Shown here: one piece after another, positions 61,503-64,000 of the stretch
How the letters are laid out: the number at the start of each line of letters is the position of its first letter
Numbering within the stretch: position 1 is the stretch's first letter
Assembly: GCA_963717945.1 (NCBI GenBank)
Contig: CAVQXT010000007.1
Coordinates: 1,178,001 to 1,242,000, forward strand
Length of the DNA stretch: 64,000 nt
Direction: 5' to 3'
Origin: FEN-299 sp963717945
Lineage (GTDB): Bacteria > Acidobacteriota > Vicinamibacteria > Vicinamibacterales > Fen-181
Translations under genes and position numbers: made by a program
Notes under the pieces: generated by a model
Database searches by the model: none
Told to the model about the DNA's origin: nothing
What the model saw: the letters and a program-made list of their open reading frames with translations, nothing else

Positions 61503-63673
61503 AGCCCGTTGACACCGACTTCGACCGCGACCAGGAACTCGTCGTCGACGGCCCCACCACCTTCCCGGTGGACCGCCGCGAGTTCGTCAAGCTGACGGCC
61601 ACCGGCCTGCTGGTGCTCGTGGCCGTCGATCCCCTCGGCGCCCGCCAGGAGACCGCGCGCCTCCAGACCGGGCGACAGGGCTATCCGACCGACGTCAACG
61701 CCTATCTCCACATCGGCGCCGACGGCAAGGTGACCTGCCTGGTCGGGAAGGTCGAACTGGGCCAAGGGGTCATGACCTCGCTGCCGCTGCTGCTCGCCGA
61801 GGAGCTCGACGTGACGCCGGCCTCGGTGGACATCGTGATGGGCGACACCGATCTGTGCCCGTGGGACATGGGGACGTTCGGGTCGCTCAGCGTCCGCCAG
61901 TTCGGCCCGGTCATGCGCCAGGCGGCGGCCGACGCGCGCGGGATGCTGCTGCAGATGGCGTCGGAGCGCATGCAGGTGCCGGTGGATCGGTTGAGAGTCA
62001 AGGCGGGTCTGGTCAGCGACGCGAACGACCCGAAGCGGTCGGTGACGTACGGTCAGTTGACGGCGGGGCAGCGGATCGAGCGCAAGGCGGAGGGGAAGGC
62101 GCCGCTCAAGCCGGTCGCCTCCTACACGATCGTCGGCAAGTCGGTCCGGCGGCGCGACGGCGCCGCCAAGGTGACCGGCAAGGCGCAGTTCGCCGGCGAC
62201 ATCGTCCCGCCCGGCGGCGTGCTGCAGGCGAGGGTCCTGCGGCCGCCGGCCCACGGTGCCACGCTCGACCGCGTGGACACGTCCGCCGCCGAGAAGGTCC
62301 CGGGCGTGCAGGTGATCCGCGACGGGGACCTGATCGCCGTGCTGCACCCGCACCGCGACGAAGCGGACAAGGCGCTGGCTCTCATCAAGGCCGACTGGAC
62401 CCGCCACGACCCGCCGTACGACGACCGGACGATGTACGACCACTTCCTCAAGACGGCCGGCGCGCCCACCACCGCCGCCGCAGGGGGCAGCCTCGACGCC
62501 GGCGAGAAGCTCGTCACGGAGGTGATCGAAGGCACGTATTACGACAGCTACGTGGCGCACGCGCCGATGGAGCCGCACACGTCGACCGCGGCGGTCGAGA
62601 ACGGCAAGGTCACCGTCTGGGCGGGGACGCAGACCCCGTTCCCGGTCAAGAACCAGTTGATGCAGGCGCTCAAGCTGCCGGCCGACAAGGTCCGCGTGAT
62701 CACGCCGTTTGTCGGCGGCGGGTTCGGGGGCAAGTCGGCCTCGCGCCAGTCGATCGAGGCGGCGCGCCTGGCGACGCTGACCGGCAAGCCGGTGCGCGTC
62801 GTGTTCAGCCGCGAGGAGGAGTTCTTCTACGACACGTTCCGCCCGGCCTCGATCGTCAAGATCCGGGCCGGCATCACGCCGTCGAAGACGATCGGCTTGT
62901 GGGACTACCTGGTGTACTGCGCCGGGGAGCGCGGCGCGGCGCAGTTCTACGACGTCCCCAACCACCGGACCGCCTGGACCGGCGGATGGAGCGGAGGCTC
63001 GGGCGGCCTGCACCCGTTCGCCGTCGGGCCGTGGCGCGCCCCGGGCGCGAGCAGCAACGCGTTCGGGCGCGAGTCGCACATCGACGTGCTCGCCGCGAAG
63101 GCGGCCGTGGACCCGGTGGAGTTCAGGCTGAAGAACCTGGCCGACGCCCGGATGATCCGCGTGCTCAACGCGGGCGCCAAGAAGTTCGGCTGGGTGCCGA
63201 AGGCGGCCCCGAGCGGGCGGGGCGTGGGCGTGGCGCTCGGCATCGATGCCGGCACGTACGTCGCCATCTTCGCGGAGGTGGCCGTGGACAAGGCCACCGG
63301 CGGCGTGGCGGTGAAGCGCCTGACCTGCGCCCAGGAGATGGGCGTCGTCGTGAACCCCGAAGGGGCGCTGCAGCAAATCGAAGGGTGCCTCACGATGGGG
63401 CTGGGCTACACGCTCAGCGAAGAGGTGCATTTCACCGGCGGCGAGGTGCTCGAGAAGAGCTTCTCCGGCTACGGGCTGCCGCGCTTCTCGCAGGTGCCGA
63501 AGCTCGACACCGTCATTGTCGATGCGCCCGAAGTGGCGTCGCAGGGCGGCGGCGAGCCGGCCATCGTGCCGCTCGGCGCGGCCGTGGCCAATGCCATCTT
63601 CGACGCGGTGGGCGCGCGGATGAACCGGATGCCCATGACCCCGGAGCGCGTGAAAGCCGCGATGAAGGGGTAG
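61499..63673 (+). CDS. Molybdopterin-binding dehydrogenase subunit (IorB-like), Tat signal
   Basis: This 724-residue xanthine-dehydrogenase-family large subunit has a Tat-like N-terminus (DRREFVKLTATGLLVLVAV). ELGQGVMTSLPLLLAEEL, FVGGGFGGKSASRQSIEAA, VGPWRAPGASSNAFGRESH and the catalytic-Glu region QGGGEPAIVPLGAAVANA match IorB-type aldehyde/N-heterocycle dehydrogenases. The substrate is unknown. No FAD subunit is present, so electrons probably go to a cytochrome or quinone. Confidence 0.9.
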   Translation: MKPVDTDFDRDQELVVDGPTTFPVDRREFVKLTATGLLVLVAVDPLGARQETARLQTGRQGYPTDVNAYLHIGADGKVTCLVGKVELGQGVMTSLPLLLAEELDVTPASVDIVMGDTDLCPWDMGTFGSLSVRQFGPVMRQAAADARGMLLQMASERMQVPVDRLRVKAGLVSDANDPKRSVTYGQLTAGQRIERKAEGKAPLKPVASYTIVGKSVRRRDGAAKVTGKAQFAGDIVPPGGVLQARVLRPPAHGATLDRVDTSAAEKVPGVQVIRDGDLIAVLHPHRDEADKALALIKADWTRHDPPYDDRTMYDHFLKTAGAPTTAAAGGSLDAGEKLVTEVIEGTYYDSYVAHAPMEPHTSTAAVENGKVTVWAGTQTPFPVKNQLMQALKLPADKVRVITPFVGGGFGGKSASRQSIEAARLATLTGKPVRVVFSREEEFFYDTFRPASIVKIRAGITPSKTIGLWDYLVYCAGERGAAQFYDVPNHRTAWTGGWSGGSGGLHPFAVGPWRAPGASSNAFGRESHIDVLAAKAAVDPVEFRLKNLADARMIRVLNAGAKKFGWVPKAAPSGRGVGVALGIDAGTYVAIFAEVAVDKATGGVAVKRLTCAQEMGVVVNPEGALQQIEGCLTMGLGYTLSEEVHFTGGEVLEKSFSGYGLPRFSQVPKLDTVIVDAPEVASQGGGEPAIVPLGAAVANAIFDAVGARMNRMPMTPERVKAAMKG

Positions 63674-63680
63674 GGGGCCG

Positions 63681-64000
63681 TTGCTCACGCTGGGCGACCG
63701 GATCCCCGACGTCTACGAGGCGTCGAGCGACACGCTGCTCGGGCGGTTCCTCGACTACGCGGCCGAGAAGGGGCTGACGCTCTATCCGGCGCAGGAAGAG
63801 GCGACGCTCGAGCTGCTGGAGGAGAAGAACGTCATCCTCCACACGCCCACCGGGTCGGGCAAGTCGCTGGTCGCCTCGGCCATGCTCTTCGCCTCGCTCG
63901 CGCGCGGCCAGCGGGCCGTGTACACCTGTCCCATCAAGGCGCTGGTCAACGAGAAGTGGATGGCGCTCTGCCGCGAGTTCGGTCCCGAGCGGGTCGGCCT
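63681..64000 (+). CDS. DEAD/DEAH-box helicase, 3' end cut by window edge
   Basis: This is the first about 106 residues of a superfamily 2 helicase. The Q-motif-like LTLYPAQEEATLELLE precedes Walker A ILHTPTGSGKSLVA, and YTCPIKALVNEKWMALCREF is motif Ia. The pattern fits the DUF3516-type helicase seen in actinobacteria and acidobacteria. No ATG is in frame; TTG 63681 is the likely start, 7 nt after the IorB-like stop. Confidence 0.8.
   Translation, partial: MLTLGDRIPDVYEASSDTLLGRFLDYAAEKGLTLYPAQEEATLELLEEKNVILHTPTGSGKSLVASAMLFASLARGQRAVYTCPIKALVNEKWMALCREFGPERVG

Overview
The window is about 64 kb of very GC-rich bacterial chromosome. Gene content points to an Acidobacteriota genome, most likely class Vicinamibacteria: Ser/Thr kinases fused to TPRs, a PDZ-GAF kinase next to an ECF sigma factor, DUF885 and M28 peptidases, iorAB-like dehydrogenases, and spacers full of short GC-rich palindromes. 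The lineage is inferred from gene style; no rRNA marker is present. No prophage, intact insertion sequence or CRISPR array was seen. Five coding features carry a break or run off an edge: four genes each with one extra base, plus partial genes at both ends (CHAD at the left, DEAD/DEAH helicase at the right).

Layout. 1-2.9 kb: CHAD protein, SixA phosphatase, PIN-PhoH ATPase. 2.9-7.8 kb (minus): an AmmeMemoRadiSam operon with a Tat-signal radical SAM protein, a secreted MEMO1-AMMECR1 fusion and a membrane spermidine-synthase-like protein. 7.9-10 kb: OsmC, CoA-binding protein, TatA, ROK kinase. 10.1-14.8 kb (minus): a flavin/iron-sulfur dehydrogenase operon of the HcnABC/sarcosine-oxidase/proline-dehydrogenase type plus a ferredoxin-like protein. 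14.9-28 kb: single enzymes and small membrane proteins (M14 deacylase, DUF71 ligase, PolX, aldo/keto reductase, hydrolases, VapBC, a nucleotidyltransferase pair, DUF885, an exported SET protein, YtxH), with a decayed tRNA-Arg at 17.4 kb. 28.3-30.4 kb: NatAB-type ABC exporter. 30.8-34.8 kb: a kinase-TPR gene lying between two copies of a 105-bp piece of the neighbouring MFS gene. 34.9-41.4 kb: the imuA-imuB-dnaE2 mutagenesis cassette. 41.5-49.5 kb: YajQ, radical SAM, triple RidA, SET, esterase, DUF2461, MsrPQ, DedA, PhoU-like. 49.6-56 kb: PDZ-membrane-GAF-kinase, ECF sigma factor, pseudokinase, DinB-like, DUF2157 and GDYXXLXY. 56-64 kb: amino acid permease, EamA exporter, M28 peptidase, iorAB-type molybdenum dehydrogenase, helicase.

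The most striking signal is repeat invasion. The palindromic and low-complexity repeats that fill the spacers also sit, in frame, inside imuB and dnaE2. dnaE2 carries three insertions: a terminal-inverted-repeat element, 3.4 tandem copies of a 66-bp (22-codon) palindromic unit, and a purine-rich low-complexity tract. Other leads are the apparently exported AmmeMemoRadiSam operon with a polyamine-synthase-like partner and a CxxCH motif, the kinase/sigma/pseudokinase cluster, two SET-domain genes, and the flanking 105-bp duplication around a kinase gene. Four genes are each broken by one extra base in a short G/C run, which looks more like consensus error than decay. All assignments come from reading the sequence; no database search was run.
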